Shown here piece after piece: positions 46,641-59,639 of a stretch of 64,000 nucleotides of DNA (positions are counted from its first letter, which is position 1; each line of letters starts with the position of its first letter). The notes beneath the pieces were generated by a model. That model worked only from the letters and a program-made list of their open reading frames with translations. It ran no database searches and had not been told where the DNA came from. The stretch lies in the NCBI GenBank assembly GCA_016785225.1, contig JAFBJZ010000880.1, positions 1,178,001-1,242,000 on the forward strand, written 5' to 3'. This DNA is from Psettodes erumei (lineage: Eukaryota > Chordata > Actinopteri > Pleuronectiformes > Psettodidae). Position numbers and translations under genes: made by a program.

Positions 46641-49600
46641 ACACAAATGAGCTGTTTTGTCAATTAGCCAAGCTGTATACACAGCTAATCTAGAGGCTAT
46701 AAAAGACAACTACCCCTTGTAGAGCCATATAATGTATCACCCCAGTCAGCTATCTGTTCATCTAAACACAATCACGCTTCATTTTGAACTCCATTGCCAT
46801 AAAAATGAATGAGTGACAGTTAGGTCCTGGAAGCAGCTGCAGCAGTTGTTGTAAGGGTCAATAATTCAGTCTAGATAGGACTTACAATTTGTTTTAAGTC
46901 CAAAAAAAAAGTTGTCTTACCCTGGGGACACATCACTGCAACTGTTGCCATTGCTTCAAACAATAAATCGCACTTGCTACATCTAATGCAGTGCACCCAA
47001 GATGATTTAGATACTGTATTGCTCTTTCATTCGAAATTATGAAACCAAGGAGGAGTATCATTGAGTATCATTCCAGTTATTATGCATATCATTTCAATGA
47101 TCTGTGCGAGGGGAATGCTAAAGGTACATTAGCAGGTGTGGGCTCTGTTCTGAGTGACAGGCCCATTGGCCTCACCGCCAGGTGGGGCCTCGGCACCTCA
47201 ACCTCATGTCCAATTTCCTTGGCCTGCTCTCATCATAAAAAGGCAGCTGTGTAAACACACAGGGATGAATATTTCATTTTAAAATCACAGGTGGCTGGAA
47301 GGAGGAGGAGCCTGGAAGCTACGTGCTGAGGGGGGCATATAAAGAAAAGTTGGATGATTGGGTGTGTGGCCTTCACTTCCTGCTGGCAAAAAGAAGAAAC
47401 AGTATTTCATGTAATTATCAGGTGACCAGAAACATGAGTCTAAATGGAATATTTTCCAACAAATTAGCCACAACAACCTTATAAAGTATCATTGTTGGGT
47501 TTAAACCTTCTTATTGTCTGTAATTGGCCATCAAAGCAATTAATGCCTTTAATTAAATGCTGATATCAGCCAAAGTACATACATTTGAAGCAGAATTCAA
47601 GAAATCCAAGTCCTCTGAAAGTTTGTCTCAGATTTGGCTACTTAGAAATCCATTACAGTTTTTGAACTTGACCTAATCAAGTTATTTCTTTATTTATTGG
47701 CACACATTTCCCCAGTTGCTCTGATTGAAATGCATTGTAGAGAGCAAGAATTCAGGATATAAACAAAATTGGAGGGATACTGAGATGGTTCCCTCATGGA
47801 GGGCAAAACTCTGTATCCCACAAACAGCCTCATCGCTGACCCACAAAATCCAATATGAGACATAAGGAGGGGAGCGCACTGGTTTAAACTACTGTGAAAT
47901 AGTAAGTAATAAGGAAATGCTGCCATTCAGGCTAATGTGTCTTCCAGCAAAAAAAAATAACTTAACAAAGAGAAGAGTTATGGAGAACTTACAAAATGTT
48001 AATATCTGCATGAGAGTCAGGGTATGCATGTGGTGAGAGAGGATTCTGTTTGCTCTGGTGAGATGATCTCAATATCATCTCATGCTTTATCATTTTCTCA
48101 TCCTTATTTCGTAACCTGTACAATTTCTCCTCATGTGTCTGATTCTGCAACTAAAGTCTGAAGGTTTTAAAGTCTCAAAGAGGGACAGTCTCACATTTGA
48201 GTCTAGACTTTTTATTTAATTATAGTTCATTTAAGTGTAGCCACAGAACACATCTACCACAGAACCTACTTGATCTCATCCTCCTCTGGTGTTCCACTAT
48301 GGGAAAGGTCATACAAAGTGGAGTTGGCCTAACTTGCAGCAGTTATTCTCTGGTGTAGTCAGTCCTGCACTCCAGACAGATCTGGATGAAAACGACCAGA
48401 AGGTTGGTTGAAAGACTCTTGCCAACTTTTAATTTGTACTTTTGCCACAGCATCTGTTTTTAGCCTGTCCTAGACGGCTCCCATACAAGAGCTTAAGGCA
48501 GCAACTGCTGCCGTTAGGGAAGGCAGGAGGTCACCCAGGTGTACGTTTGCTAAACCAAATACTGAGGCTTCATCCTTGAAGTCTTCTTTGTAAAATCAAA
48601 AAGTCCTGTGTGAAAAAACACTTTAGGTAAAGTATAAATTGTATTGTTGTGTGTTTGTTTTGGAACAAGTCAAAGTTGTACAAGCAACCGTTAAGCAAGT
48701 TTTATGTTTGTCTTCACCTTGCGATGTATTTTTCATATTTACACAAGACTTTAAGATGAGGACTGAGTGGTCGATTTGGCAAACACATATCAGGTTAACC
48801 ACCCCACCTCCTTTAAAGTGCAGCACACAGCTGAGCTGAGCTCTTCCAGGGGCTCAGCCTGGGGCTCTCTCCCATACAGATGGTAAGACAGTCTACCTAC
48901 ATCAGAATATACTGCACCACTTGCGATTTCCTGGCTTCGCTCTTAGGAAAGAACTCAGTTTTTGTTAGACCCAGGCCACTTTTGGATTTGGTCTTGGCTG
49001 CTCAGCTTTGGACTTGTCTTGCACTCAACTAAAGATCTGCTGGGCTCAAACTCTACACCTTCAACCTGAGCATTTTCCATCCATGTGTATTCAATATACA
49101 AAGCAGCAATATATGGATGGAAGCATTTAAAGTTAAATTACATATATCTGGTGAAAAGACACCCACTGTCACCTGTTTCCATTACCTTCTCCCCAGGGTC
49201 AGGCACAGGTCATAGCCATCAATCTCCTGTTTAGTTGACATCAGCAGCAACAGTTTGATGTTTAGGATTTCAAACTATCCCTTCATTTCCTTCAACTTCA
49301 GTAATAACACAGAGCAAGGCATAACACAGTGGAATAATAGAACACATTATCCCCAGGTATGTAGCAGGAGAACTGAAGAAAGAAGGAACTGCAACTACAT
49401 TCTATGTCCAAGAACTAGACTCGGAAATGTAGTTTTTTTTGTTTTGTTTGTTTTTTACAACAGTATGCCTTTATTGGCCTGCTCAAGATATCATAACTCT
49501 ATAACTCTTTCCAGGGCTACACAGACTAAATGTCTAAAAGAGTAACTTATCAATAAATCTACATGTTTGAGTTAGTAACATGTTAGTTACATGTACATCC

Positions 49601-50211
49601 ACTTTATTATACTATCTATTGATAATGGTCATTTTTTTTATTGTTTAGTGCATGTAGCGTTATTTTCTGTTGTTCAGATTAAAGCCAGTAGTAATCATTA
49701 AAAAGACTATAGAGACATATGCTGGTGCCGCTGAGGAGCCTAACTTTTTTCATAAGAATCTTTTATCATTTTTACAAAACTTAACTATTTCAAATTTAAC
49801 TTTATTCAACGTCTGTTTTGTGTCAGCCTATCATTATCAATATCTGGATATTAGCAGATTGGCTTACATGCACACTAGTCCAACACACTAGTCCACAGTC
49901 TGTGAGAAGTGTTTGTTTTTTCACAAGGGTCACACTGGACTGCAGGAAGAAATATTTACAAGACAATCTGCAGCAATTACATAATATTCCATCCTCCTCT
50001 TTGGCGCCCCTCCAGCTGCTGGTGCCCTAGGCATCCGTCTCGATGGCCTGTGACTTAATCTGGCTCTAATTACCAAAAGCTTGAAAATATCACTCTAGAC
50101 TGATGAAAAAAATTCTTAGCACAAGGTCCACTGCTCAGGTGGAATGGAGATGTCTAGTTATCTGGACCCTGTGCAAAGATATTTTGTCAACTTGACACTT
50201 TCACGTTCAAA
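46641..50211. other. Noncoding stretch
   Basis: No exon is supported. The segment 47075-47240 is GC-richer, non-repetitive and may be conserved regulatory DNA (inference). A patch near 49998-50045 ('ggcgcccctccagctgctggtgccctagg') looks like transposon debris. Frames at 46244-46573 belong to the gypsy relic. Confidence 0.45.
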
Positions 50212-50470
50212 AACGGACACTGATACTCAGCTTTTGAGACCCCTGTTGTACATTTCATACACATCACTTAATTCTGACAAAGAGTTGTGTTTTACTGTAC
50301 AGCTCTTGTGGGAGAGAAGCTAAAAAACGTCCCTTTCAAATATCACCATTAATCTGGCCTTGCATGCTGTATATTATATATATTTACTCTATTTACTATA
50401 ATTACTGTATATGTAGTGCTTGCGACTGACCAAACTGGATTTTTTAGCAAACACTGTGAAATGCCATCAC
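50212..50470 (+). repeat. Direct-repeat pair, copy 1
   Basis: This is alignable by eye to 53276-53494 in the same orientation. Shared words include 'tcagcttttga', 'ctcttgtgggagagaag'/'ctctcgtgggagagaag', 'atctggcc' and 'gcaaacactgtgaaatgccatcac'. Copy 1 carries an extra AT-rich insertion in its second half. The class is unknown. Confidence 0.75.
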
Positions 50471-52016
50471 CCTGGTTTCTCCTTGTGCAAGCTAATCTCC
50501 TCAGACCTGCACAGAATTGGGGAATCAAAGTGTACAGAGCAAAGCATGCTGGGTAAAGAGCCTGCGAGCACATAGCTGCTATGACAAATGCAGCTTTGGT
50601 GGATACAAATTGAATTATTCAGACTCAGGGGCTTTGGGCTGGATGGGAAAAAGATCATTGGTTTGTGTTCTTTTGTCCATCCTTCATAGTGATCCCTGGC
50701 AGCCTTCATGCCTTCCTTCACAATGACAACAGCAAAGGGGAAACAGAGGTCACCATCTATCATCTGCTGTAACGTGCGATTAATCAGCATTTTTGTTTGT
50801 CCGTGCGTGTGATTGTGAGAGAATGCTACGCAGTGATGAGGGCGGGAGAGGGAAGTTTATTTCAATCCTGACTTGATCAATGCACCACATTAAAATTGTC
50901 TGACTCTGTGTGAGTGGTGAAAATCGAAGAAACAGCAGCAAGGTCAAAAGAGCTTACTCATCTACAATACACTCTACTATATACAGCACAACACGCACAA
51001 ACATACACACACACTGATTCCTCCCCTGAGTGAATTGTGTCCAGCATTCCCCTCTGCCACAGGCACACTTGCTCAGACCCCTGCAGTTTATTTTTTGTAC
51101 ACCTGCGGTTCTCTACCTGTCCACCAGATGCCCTCATACCTGGTTCAGTTACCTGCAAGCTCCAACTTCCGACTTCCACTCTGCAGGAGTTTTCCCACTT
51201 TTCCCAGTCATCTGACTCCCCTACCCACCCCTGTTTACCGTTACGTATGTGTGGAAAGTGTATTAAATTGCATCTGGAGGTCGAATATCCTTTACTGAGG
51301 TAGTGATGATGTTTTTGGGACAGCCAAATATACTCCTTAACACGACTATCAACTTTATTAGTGAGTCAGTTCATCAGTTACTTAGTATCTTAGTATCTTT
51401 ATCGTTCAGCAAACATAAGGCAACTTATTTTTTTAGACAAGTTATTTTTTTAAGAAGCCACTGTTACTTTTTAGCATTGCTTTTTTTTTAGCATTACTTT
51501 TTTGCCACCTATTGACTTCACTGTTTACTTACCCCTGACAACAGTTTTTTCCCCACTTATTTCTGGCTGTGAGTACATCCTTTACACTCTGCAATGGATT
51601 GTGGGACAAGTGTCCATGAAAATCAGGCGATTTTGGTCCACTTCCTCTTTTTTTTCTAGGACATACATACAGTCAGGGCATGACTAACAACAAAAGTTGT
51701 TTAAACATTTATTTCAGCATCTTTAATCCGTCAGAAGTTCTTTCCACCTTGATGTGATCAGCATTTGACTAAATTAGAGTCAGTGTACTGCTGTGCCGAG
51801 GCTTTATACCTTTTTGATTAAAATTTGATGTTGTACAGATTTTGTATTTGTCAAACATCTTAATACCTGATTGATTATTATATCCTGATCCTACTGTTAT
51901 TCTTATACCATGACCAATACCACTATACTGTAATTCATATATAAATAATTATATGAAGTATGTACCCTTGTCTACTATATAATTTGTTTATTTTCTATTT
52001 GTTTTTTTGAGTTATT
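50471..52016. other. Noncoding stretch
   Basis: No gene is supported. The left part (50640-50900) is non-repetitive and GC-moderate, followed by a CA-rich patch at 50985-51020. Overlapping + frames at 51030-51303 have no recognisable domain. Confidence 0.45.
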
Positions 52017-52360
52017 GTACTTTACTTGAGTATTTCTGTGTTATGCTACTTTATAAACTATTCTCCACCACATTTATTTGACAGTTTTAGTTGCTGGAAA
52101 CTTTTAAGATGACGATTTTAACTGATAACTGATCATACAACAAGCTTAGAGTTCAGAAGTCTTACAAAATACAGTTTGTGTTGGGGTCATTGAATGTCAG
52201 AGGGATGAAACTACTACTTATTATTTGTATATGTTATTATAGTTCTTTAAATACATTTGCTACTAATACCTACGTGCTGTTGCTTGATTTTCATGCAGGA
52301 CATTTACTTGTAACCTGCTGTAGTTGCACACTAAGGATATGAATACTTCTTCCACCACTG
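52017..52360 (+). mobile_element. Nonautonomous DNA transposon (MITE) of a common percomorph family
   Basis: The left part 'gtactttacttgagtatttc', the internal 'ccaccacatttatttgacag' and 'gcaggacatttacttgtaac' and the right end 'gaatacttcttccaccactg' are diagnostic of a very abundant MITE-like repeat in spiny-rayed fish. It is a slightly shortened, diverged copy. Confidence 0.85.
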
Positions 52361-52642
52361 TTCATATCCTACCTTGCACCTCACTCCCACCCCCAGGACA
52401 AGCAAGCATCTGTTGTCAAAAGCACCTCTCTACAGCAACACATCAGATCACTGTGCCTTTGGTACACATGAGTAACACATTTCTCCAGGGCCAAATATGA
52501 AAGTAGCCATTTGTATTCTGTAGGCCGCCCAGTCAGCAATACTCTCTTTTTTTTCTTTCTTTCTTGGATGCCTCAGAGGAGTCCATCTCACTAAAGAGGT
52601 GGAAATCAAACCAGCATTTGAAAGGCTCCTCATATCCCGGCA

Positions 52643-53017
52643 TCATTTGCTAGATTGGTTCGGCATTGTAAAGTCCGAGAGCTTTAGTATGGATTTTTGC
52701 CTGTGAGAAGCCAGTGCTGCCTCTGTGAGATCAAAGCGGCTGAGACCGAGATGATCTGTGCGGTGTTTAAACCAGCTCTCCAGGGCCTGCGTGACGTGAC
52801 TGGACTGCGTAGACCAGGTCAGAGGCCTTGGAAGAGGTGATGGATTCCATCGGCCCTGACGTGAGATGGATGAAATGTAGGAGCTGAGAGGAGATGGAGT
52901 CATGGTGCCTGCTGAAGTGTTGAACTGGTAAAAACACTTTGAATGTGGTTGGGATTGTAAGGTACCAACTGTGTTGAAGCATTTCACTAGAGAATAAAGA
53001 TTACAGGTGGGACACAC
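52643..53017 (-). other. Orphan protein-like frame (possible exon)
   Basis: This minus-strand frame of 124 codons is open from 53017 and ends in TGA. The protein-like part begins at an internal ATG in good context (GCACCATG), just after a pyrimidine-containing tract and CAG resembling a splice acceptor. It reads MTPSPLSSYISSISRQGRW, then HVTQALESWFKHRTDHLG, then SRFDLTEAALASHRQKS. It is Ser/Pro-rich, then basic and helical, and GC-richer than its neighbours. I do not recognise a family. It could be a terminal exon, a retropseudogene fragment or conserved noncoding DNA that happens to be open. Confidence 0.3.
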
Positions 53018-53275
53018 ATGATACGATATCTGCCTTTACGTGATTGAAGATTGTTGATAAACTGGGTCAGGCATATAGTATATAAACAACTTTTTTGTAA
53101 TTAGATACTTAATTTCTTAGTTACTTGTGTTAATAGGACATTTTTTCCATTTTTCAACTGTGGTTACCACTTGTTAATAGATACAGGATCATACCGCTGC
53201 AGTCTATTCGTGGTGGCTTTTTGGATCAACAATCTCTCCTCAATCCTGGTCCAATTTGCCACTTACAAGTTTAGT

Positions 53276-53494
53276 AATGGACCTTGATGCTCAGCTTTTG
53301 AAACCCATGTTGTATATTTTTATTTAATTCTGACAAACAGCTGCATTTAACTGTATGGCTCTCGTGGGAGAGAAGTGAAATATTGTCACCTTCAAGTATC
53401 ACTATTTATCTGGCCCTGCATACTGATATACTGTTAATTATATGTAGTGACTGATCAAATGGATTTTTGAGCAAACACTGTGAAATGCCATCAC
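53276..53494 (+). repeat. Direct-repeat pair, copy 2
   Basis: This is the second, shorter copy of the sequence at 50212-50470, in the same orientation. The copies agree over most of their length by eye, apart from substitutions and an AT-rich length difference. Similarity stops abruptly after 'gccatcac' in both. Confidence 0.75.
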
Positions 53495-55025
53495 AGCTTA
53501 GGGTCCCCAGTGAAAGGAAAATGAAAAGGAAAGGAAGGAAAATTTCTTTACACACACTATGTTAAGTTGGGTTTTCCATGTGTCTTGTGACTTGGCTTGT
53601 GACATACTGTACATCTGGGAAAAACATTAACATTAATTTATGACGTGTGTGACCAATACTATTTTTTTTCTTGTGAATGTATAGTATGTATGAGAGTAGC
53701 TAATTACAGCCAGGTGTGCTGCAATTTGCAACTGAATAAATGTGTATTCAGTTCTTAGTACATACTACAGATCATCACACTATTAAAGACTATCAAAAGT
53801 AGATAAATGAATTCTTCTAAGATGCAGTGGAGAGAGCTTATATTATTGCAAACTACTGTACCTCTGGTTTAAATTTTTGGTCTCTCACACTATAATATTT
53901 CAGTACATCAATAATTATTTTTCCACCCTGCTGCTCCAAAAACTTTTTTGATTTCTTGATTTTTGGCATGGAAGCACAGAAAACTCATATGCTATCGTAG
54001 TTCTCTGTAGTATCTCAAAGATGCAACTTCTGGGTCAGGGGCAGAGGGAATATTATGTTAACTGGTTTATTCATGAAAACAGAGAGCAGCTCAGGGAGAC
54101 GTTCAGGTAGATAGATTAACCTGAAGAAGACCCGAACCACAGTGCGGGCCACAGTTCGGCGTGTAAACGGGACCATTCCATCATTGTATGCATCAACAGC
54201 ACGGCCATATGTAAATTTGAAAATAACACATTTGTTTCTCGAAGGATAAGGCTCAGAAATGCTCCATGTGACAACAATGTTCTCCAATTTACTAAACTGC
54301 AGTGATTACCATCAACAACCATTAGTGGTGATTATTTCCAGATGTGTTTCATGTTTTTTTCATGCCTGCTCCATTACAGTGTGCTTCTGGGCGAGGGAAA
54401 AGTAATCACCTCTCTGATGTATGATGGTAATCATGTTTTTACACTAACTGGGTCAAATATAATTTTTTATAATGAAAGCTTTAACTAAAGAAGAGTTATT
54501 TGTCATGTTTAGACACCATCAACCCAAAATCCTGATGTTGAAGAATATCAGCAGTCACGGAGCTGCACTGAGAACACACATGACGAAAGACAGACAGACA
54601 AGTCCTTTCCTTCCTCTGTTTATTCCAAAAATCAGGAAGAATGTCAGGAATGTCTCCCCCCGGCCAGAAAATGTGTGTTTACAGTGGCTGAAATGACCGA
54701 GCCTAATTAACATTCCAGTTCCCTCTTTGCTTTCCCCTAAATTTTCCCCATCCCACTAAAACAATAAAATCCAATAAAAGAATAGCAATGATGCCCATGT
54801 GAAATGATTAGGCACAAACGTACAGCATCAGTGCACATACTCCTGAACTTTGTGATACACAATAACTTTCTCTTTGAATTTAGGGACTGGGAAGCTTCAA
54901 TGTTCTTGCTAGTTGGTCAGTTAAGCTTAGTTTTAAAGTTTTCTTACATGGAATTTCACTAATATCTTTAAGTTTAGCATGACTTCATCTTCTGAAAATG
55001 TTTTCAGTCTCCTGAACTTTGAATC
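53495..55025. other. Noncoding stretch
   Basis: No gene is supported. Minus frames at 54015-54322 overlap one another and carry no recognisable domain. No repeat recognised. Confidence 0.5.
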
Positions 55026-55250
55026 ATTCATCCATCCAACCATTTGCTGAACCATTCATACTTGAAGGGGCGCTGGAGTCAATCCCAGCTGACCCAGCAA
55101 GTGCAGGGTACACCCTGTCCAGGTCGCCAGTCTGCCCTGAGGCACCTACGGGCAAAAACTTAACCTGCACATCTTTGGTGAAAGGGAAGGAAGCCGGAGT
55201 ACTTGGAGAAAACCAACGCAGACCAGAGTTCGAATTGAGAACCTGAAGAC
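55026..55250 (+). repeat. Full-length-like copy of the fish CATCCATCC repeat
   Basis: In order: 'catccatccaaccatttgct', 'ggagtcaatcccagctgacc', 'gggtacaccctgtccaggtc', 'gccagtctgccctgaggcac', 'cctacgggcaaaaacttaac', 'ggaagccggagtacttggag' and 'aaaccaacgcagaccagag'. This is the well-known dispersed teleost repeat that ends in 'GGAAGCCGGAG...CCCACGCAGAC'. The 75-codon frame over it is a by-product. Confidence 0.9.
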
Positions 55251-58200
55251 GAAAGCCCCTTAAAAAGCCTTTGAGGTGGAAATTAAAGACAAATGTTAAA
55301 ATATTAGAGGTTGGCCCAAAGGGGTATGTTTCTGAAGCACCTGGGTGACAGGGATGGAAGAGAGAACAGAAAGGGGAGGCTCACAAAGGACAGGGTGGAG
55401 CGCAGATTCATGCCCTTGCTTATAAAACTAACCCTGATTCCTGCTAAAAGAAAAAAAAAACATCTGGAATTCAAGGAAGGTGAAGCTTGATGACAGTGGA
55501 TACAGTGCACAATGTGCTCGTCTTCATTAATGAGGATTTTCAGCAACATCTTGAATGGCTCTGGCTCCACAAGATGAGAAATTGAATAGTATTTTCACAC
55601 ACTCCCACCTCCCTTCTTATCATTGTTGTCTTTGAGAAGCAGGGGAGGGGGAGGCCGGCAAGATGCCAGCGACAACCCCACCCCCCCACACCCACCCCCT
55701 CGCCAGACACAGCGGATGGGTACAAACACTTGGCAGAGCGTGGCAGCGAATTTGCCAAAAGCCACTCTGGCAACCATCGACTCTGAAGGTTCAGTGAGAG
55801 GTGAATCATCACTCACCAGCGCTAAACACAGAAACACACACTGCATACTGTACAATACACACTGCCGCAAGCTGCAACTGCAAATATCATCAGCTGGAAA
55901 TTACAAACCAAAATCACGTCAATTATGTTAAGCACTGGCTAATGATAATATTTGTGTGTACTTGTTTCCTTTCATGTAGCTAACTGCTGGATGGATTGCT
56001 GCAAACTAACATTCGGTACAGACAATCATTTTCACCAATGGATAAAGCCCAGTGCCTTTAGTGATGTTCTTACTTTTCATCTGTATACAGCCAGAGTCAT
56101 AAAGAAACATCTGCAGGGACAAGTAGAAGAACATCACTGACTCAGTCTGGGATTGCATGAAGAGACAAAAGTGGCAGAAAATATGTAGCAAGCTTTAGAA
56201 TGACCTTCTGTCAATGTACCTGTAGAACTATGAATGCAGTATGCAGTATATGTACCTTGGAGCACTGGTGCTGATGTAAATACAAAGGGTCATCAGTCAA
56301 GTTCATTTTACATGAAAGCAACGTTTGCCTTTTGTTTTGCCTTCTGACTCTTCCAGAGTGCATCTAATCCAGGCTTTTCTGTGGACTACTAAAAAACTTC
56401 AGACATTCAAGTGTCCTTGAATGCAAGACCAAGAAGAGTTGTATTCAAGTACAACAAAACGATAATGAAAAACTCTTTTAAAAAATAACAAAGCCAGCAA
56501 ATTATTCAATTACAATCCGAACTGTAACTAGTCAGAAGGTTTGTGTTCTTCAGGCTCTGAGCTTCAGCATCAGAAATTTTAACACAAAAGACAAACGTTT
56601 TTCTTGTGGGTTGTCTGACAATATCAGGAGTATAGAGATGACCATGCAGGTAAAGAGGAAGATACTGAGGCTAAAAAAAAATTAAAAATCCTCCAATATC
56701 AAACATAGTTGGTTTGAGAAAATCATTGGCTGGGTACACTTGTAGAGTCATTTGCATGTTGAAGAAAAGTACCTTCAGGACTGCACAGCAAGTCAAGAAT
56801 GCTCTCCAGGACGTAGGCAGATATGTTCAAACATCGTGATCATCGTCATCGTGTTTGTGTTTGGAAAGTGAAGAGTTTTTCCTGATATATAATAATAATT
56901 CAAACTCTAGCATCACTGCACAGAATTAAACTGATGTAGACTTAGACATGCTCAGCTCAGCTCTCTGCTCAAATTAGAAACACACCCCCCAAAAACATGA
57001 CAATGGAGCGTTAGCACCATTTTCCAATGCTTGAGTGTACTTCATTAATTCATTTAAAAGGCAAAGTCTCACAATTGGGGAGAAATGAACACTAAATGTG
57101 GTTGCTTCAATTCATTTCAGAAAAGCTCACAATTGAGAGAAATAAACTGATTTAATGAGCGAGGGATGAGGTAGAGGGAGGCAGAAGAGGGGGAGAGCGA
57201 GGTGAGTGTGAAAAAGGAGGCAAAGGAGTGAGAGCAAGAGAAACGATGGGGGAAATGGGTTTTTTTCATGTTACAGTCGCTGTTAGAACTACTGCAATGC
57301 ACTTTTCAACCATTATGTCAAATATAAATACACATTTCAGAAAGTCTGACAGCAACTGTGCTGCAGTAGAAAAGAGAAGCTCCACCTGTGCTCCAGGAGG
57401 AGACAGCAACAGCAGGATAAAGTTCAGTGCTGAGTTGGATAAAGTCCCTTACCAAACTTTACTTTACACCTCATCCATCTTTATGTGTGCTATACTGAAA
57501 ACTGACTAATGTACCTAATGAGTTGACAGTAATAACATATAATGCACAACTCCTCTATTAGGGTCTCTGCCTCTGTTTTGTGTTGTGTTGTACAAAAATG
57601 GGTGTGAATAGATGACATATACACATACACTATACATAAGAATATACAAATTGACTTGAAAATAGACCTTCTGACAAATCAGACGGTCGATGGTTTAATC
57701 CCAGTGAATTGACACAGAGCTGAATATTGCCCCTGCTGGTGAATGGCATGTACTGTTAAGTGCTTTGTTTGTGTGGTCTCGAGGACTAGAGAGGAACTCT
57801 TTAATTGCAGTCCATTTACCATTTATAAATCTACTGCATAAACAGAAAGACATGAGATAAAAAAGCAAAGAGATTCCAGTAAAATAAAAACAGAAGAACC
57901 TGCAGGAGAAATGCACAGTTTTTGACAGTCTGACCTGTAGTTGCTCATCCACATCAAGTATGTAGAGCCCACACACAGATAACAACAGAAACATGGATTG
58001 GTAACTGAAAGTAGCGGGTCTGAGATTGTAAATTCTAGGCTATTTATTTGAACTGCAGTTGTTACACTGTAGTGTTGTAACAGTGATTTGTTCAAGCAAT
58101 GCCATTGCAAACAGCACTGCACAAACACTACATAAACGCTGCTCGACCTGCGTCAAATGAGCAGCAACTGACACAGAGTACGAGTGGTTTTACCACAGCA

Positions 58201-59639
58201 GTGAGCCGGCAACAGACACATTGCAGAGCACGAGGATGCCAAAGTATTAGGTAACTGAGAGGATTATTCAGATGAGAATGAATCATTTGCATTGCAAATG
58301 AAACCCTGTATTTAAAGCAGTGTAACATGCCCTTCAAATAACTTCTGCCGCAGAGAAATCCCAGTTCTCCTCCCTGTTAAAATAGGTGTACATAGGGAAG
58401 TGCAGCACATGAAAGAGTCAGCCCTTCCACACTGAACATCGCCATCACACTGAATTATCATCGGTTCAGTCTCCTCTCTGAGATACAGCAGACTGTGTAA
58501 TGATCATTTCATGGGCAGTTTTGTTATGGAAGTGAACACGTGATTAATTCATTAAAATCTCTGTGTTCCTGCTGCAGGTTAAACAGCTTAAGGATCAATA
58601 AGCCTCAGTGCTGCATGGTGATAAAACTGGAAAGAGTGTAGTGTCACAGAGATGCAGATTCGTGACTGTGTCTGTTCTGCGGTGGATGTCGAAGATGATG
58701 GAGAAAGGAGAAAATTTTACACTGTATGCTAGAGGTGTTCCAGGAGATGACTAGGACGAGCTGCAAGTCTTGTATCTAAAAAGTAAAAAGAAGAAAGCAA
58801 CATTGTGCAGCATAGGTCTTTCCATATGATGACTGCTTCAAGGCAGGTCAGAGGAAGTTTACAGCTACGCATTGGATTGATCATACTGTACATGCATTCA
58901 GATCAGCGCTTACGTAACCCTGTGTCTCTGAAGTTATTTTTATATATCTTGATATTTTTCACCCATCCCACTTTATTTCCTATGATATTCTCAGTAGTTG
59001 GTAGAAGGTACATCATGTTTGTTTTTTACCAGTAATGTTGTTGTTTTTTAATCTATATCAATGTGCAACATCTGCATGCTGCACAGTGTTCACACAGCAT
59101 GTATTGTTCATTGTTTTGTGTATTGTTCACTGATAACATACACTGTCACTTGTTTTCCTGTGTCTACTAGAGAAGACTGTAAACTATGACTAACGATGAA
59201 AAATTAGGCATCACAGAGATTAAAGTTGATTAAAGTCTCAGTTAAGTATTAAATGATAAAGATGGCACAATATTATTTATGAATGCAAATGAGAAGATCA
59301 AAACCAATAATGTGCTAGTCCGTCTTTCTCTCCTGATACTGTCAGTGGCAGTCCTCGCAAAGATGAAAATCTTTTTTAAAAAACCCTCGGAAATATATAG
59401 TTTCAAGCTCAGTCGCTTCTTTAAACAGCCACTGTAGTTTTTTAGGAAAAAATTACTTTATCAGGAAGAAACAGTACATTGTTAGGAACAATTTTGCAGC
59501 ATATTTATCCACACGGGTTTGCAGGACAGTATGTTTGAGGTTGGATCAAACTAAATTTTGTGTTCATCGTGAAAAATCAACATCAGTCAGTCACCCAGTG
59601 AAACAGTGTGACTCACTGATGTCATTTTCATTTCTGAAC
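55251..59639. other. Noncoding stretch
   Basis: No gene is supported. A C-rich tract is at 55674-55705 (see separate entry), with an A-run at 55448-55460. A + frame at 57228-57509 and minus frames at 57695-58128 have no domains. Purine-rich sequence is seen at 57160-57250. Confidence 0.5.
55674..55705 (-). repeat. C-rich tract with quadruplex potential on the minus strand
   Basis: Runs of four to seven Cs separated by short A/T spacers give G-quadruplex-type runs on the minus strand. Confidence 0.5.

Noticed and set aside
49998..50045. 'ggcgcccctccagc...gccctagg' resembling a transposon end
   Set aside because: Too short to assign to a family. It is mentioned only as debris.
51030..51303. 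Three overlapping plus frames of 61 to 88 codons
   Set aside because: All lie in one C/T-rich segment, in different frames, without motifs.
54015..54322. Minus frames of 90 and 68 codons
   Set aside because: The first looked mildly protein-like, but no family, acceptor or donor could be assigned and a second frame overlaps it.
57668..57705. B-box-like 'gatggtttaatcccag' suggesting a tRNA
   Set aside because: No A-box and no cloverleaf upstream, so a chance match.
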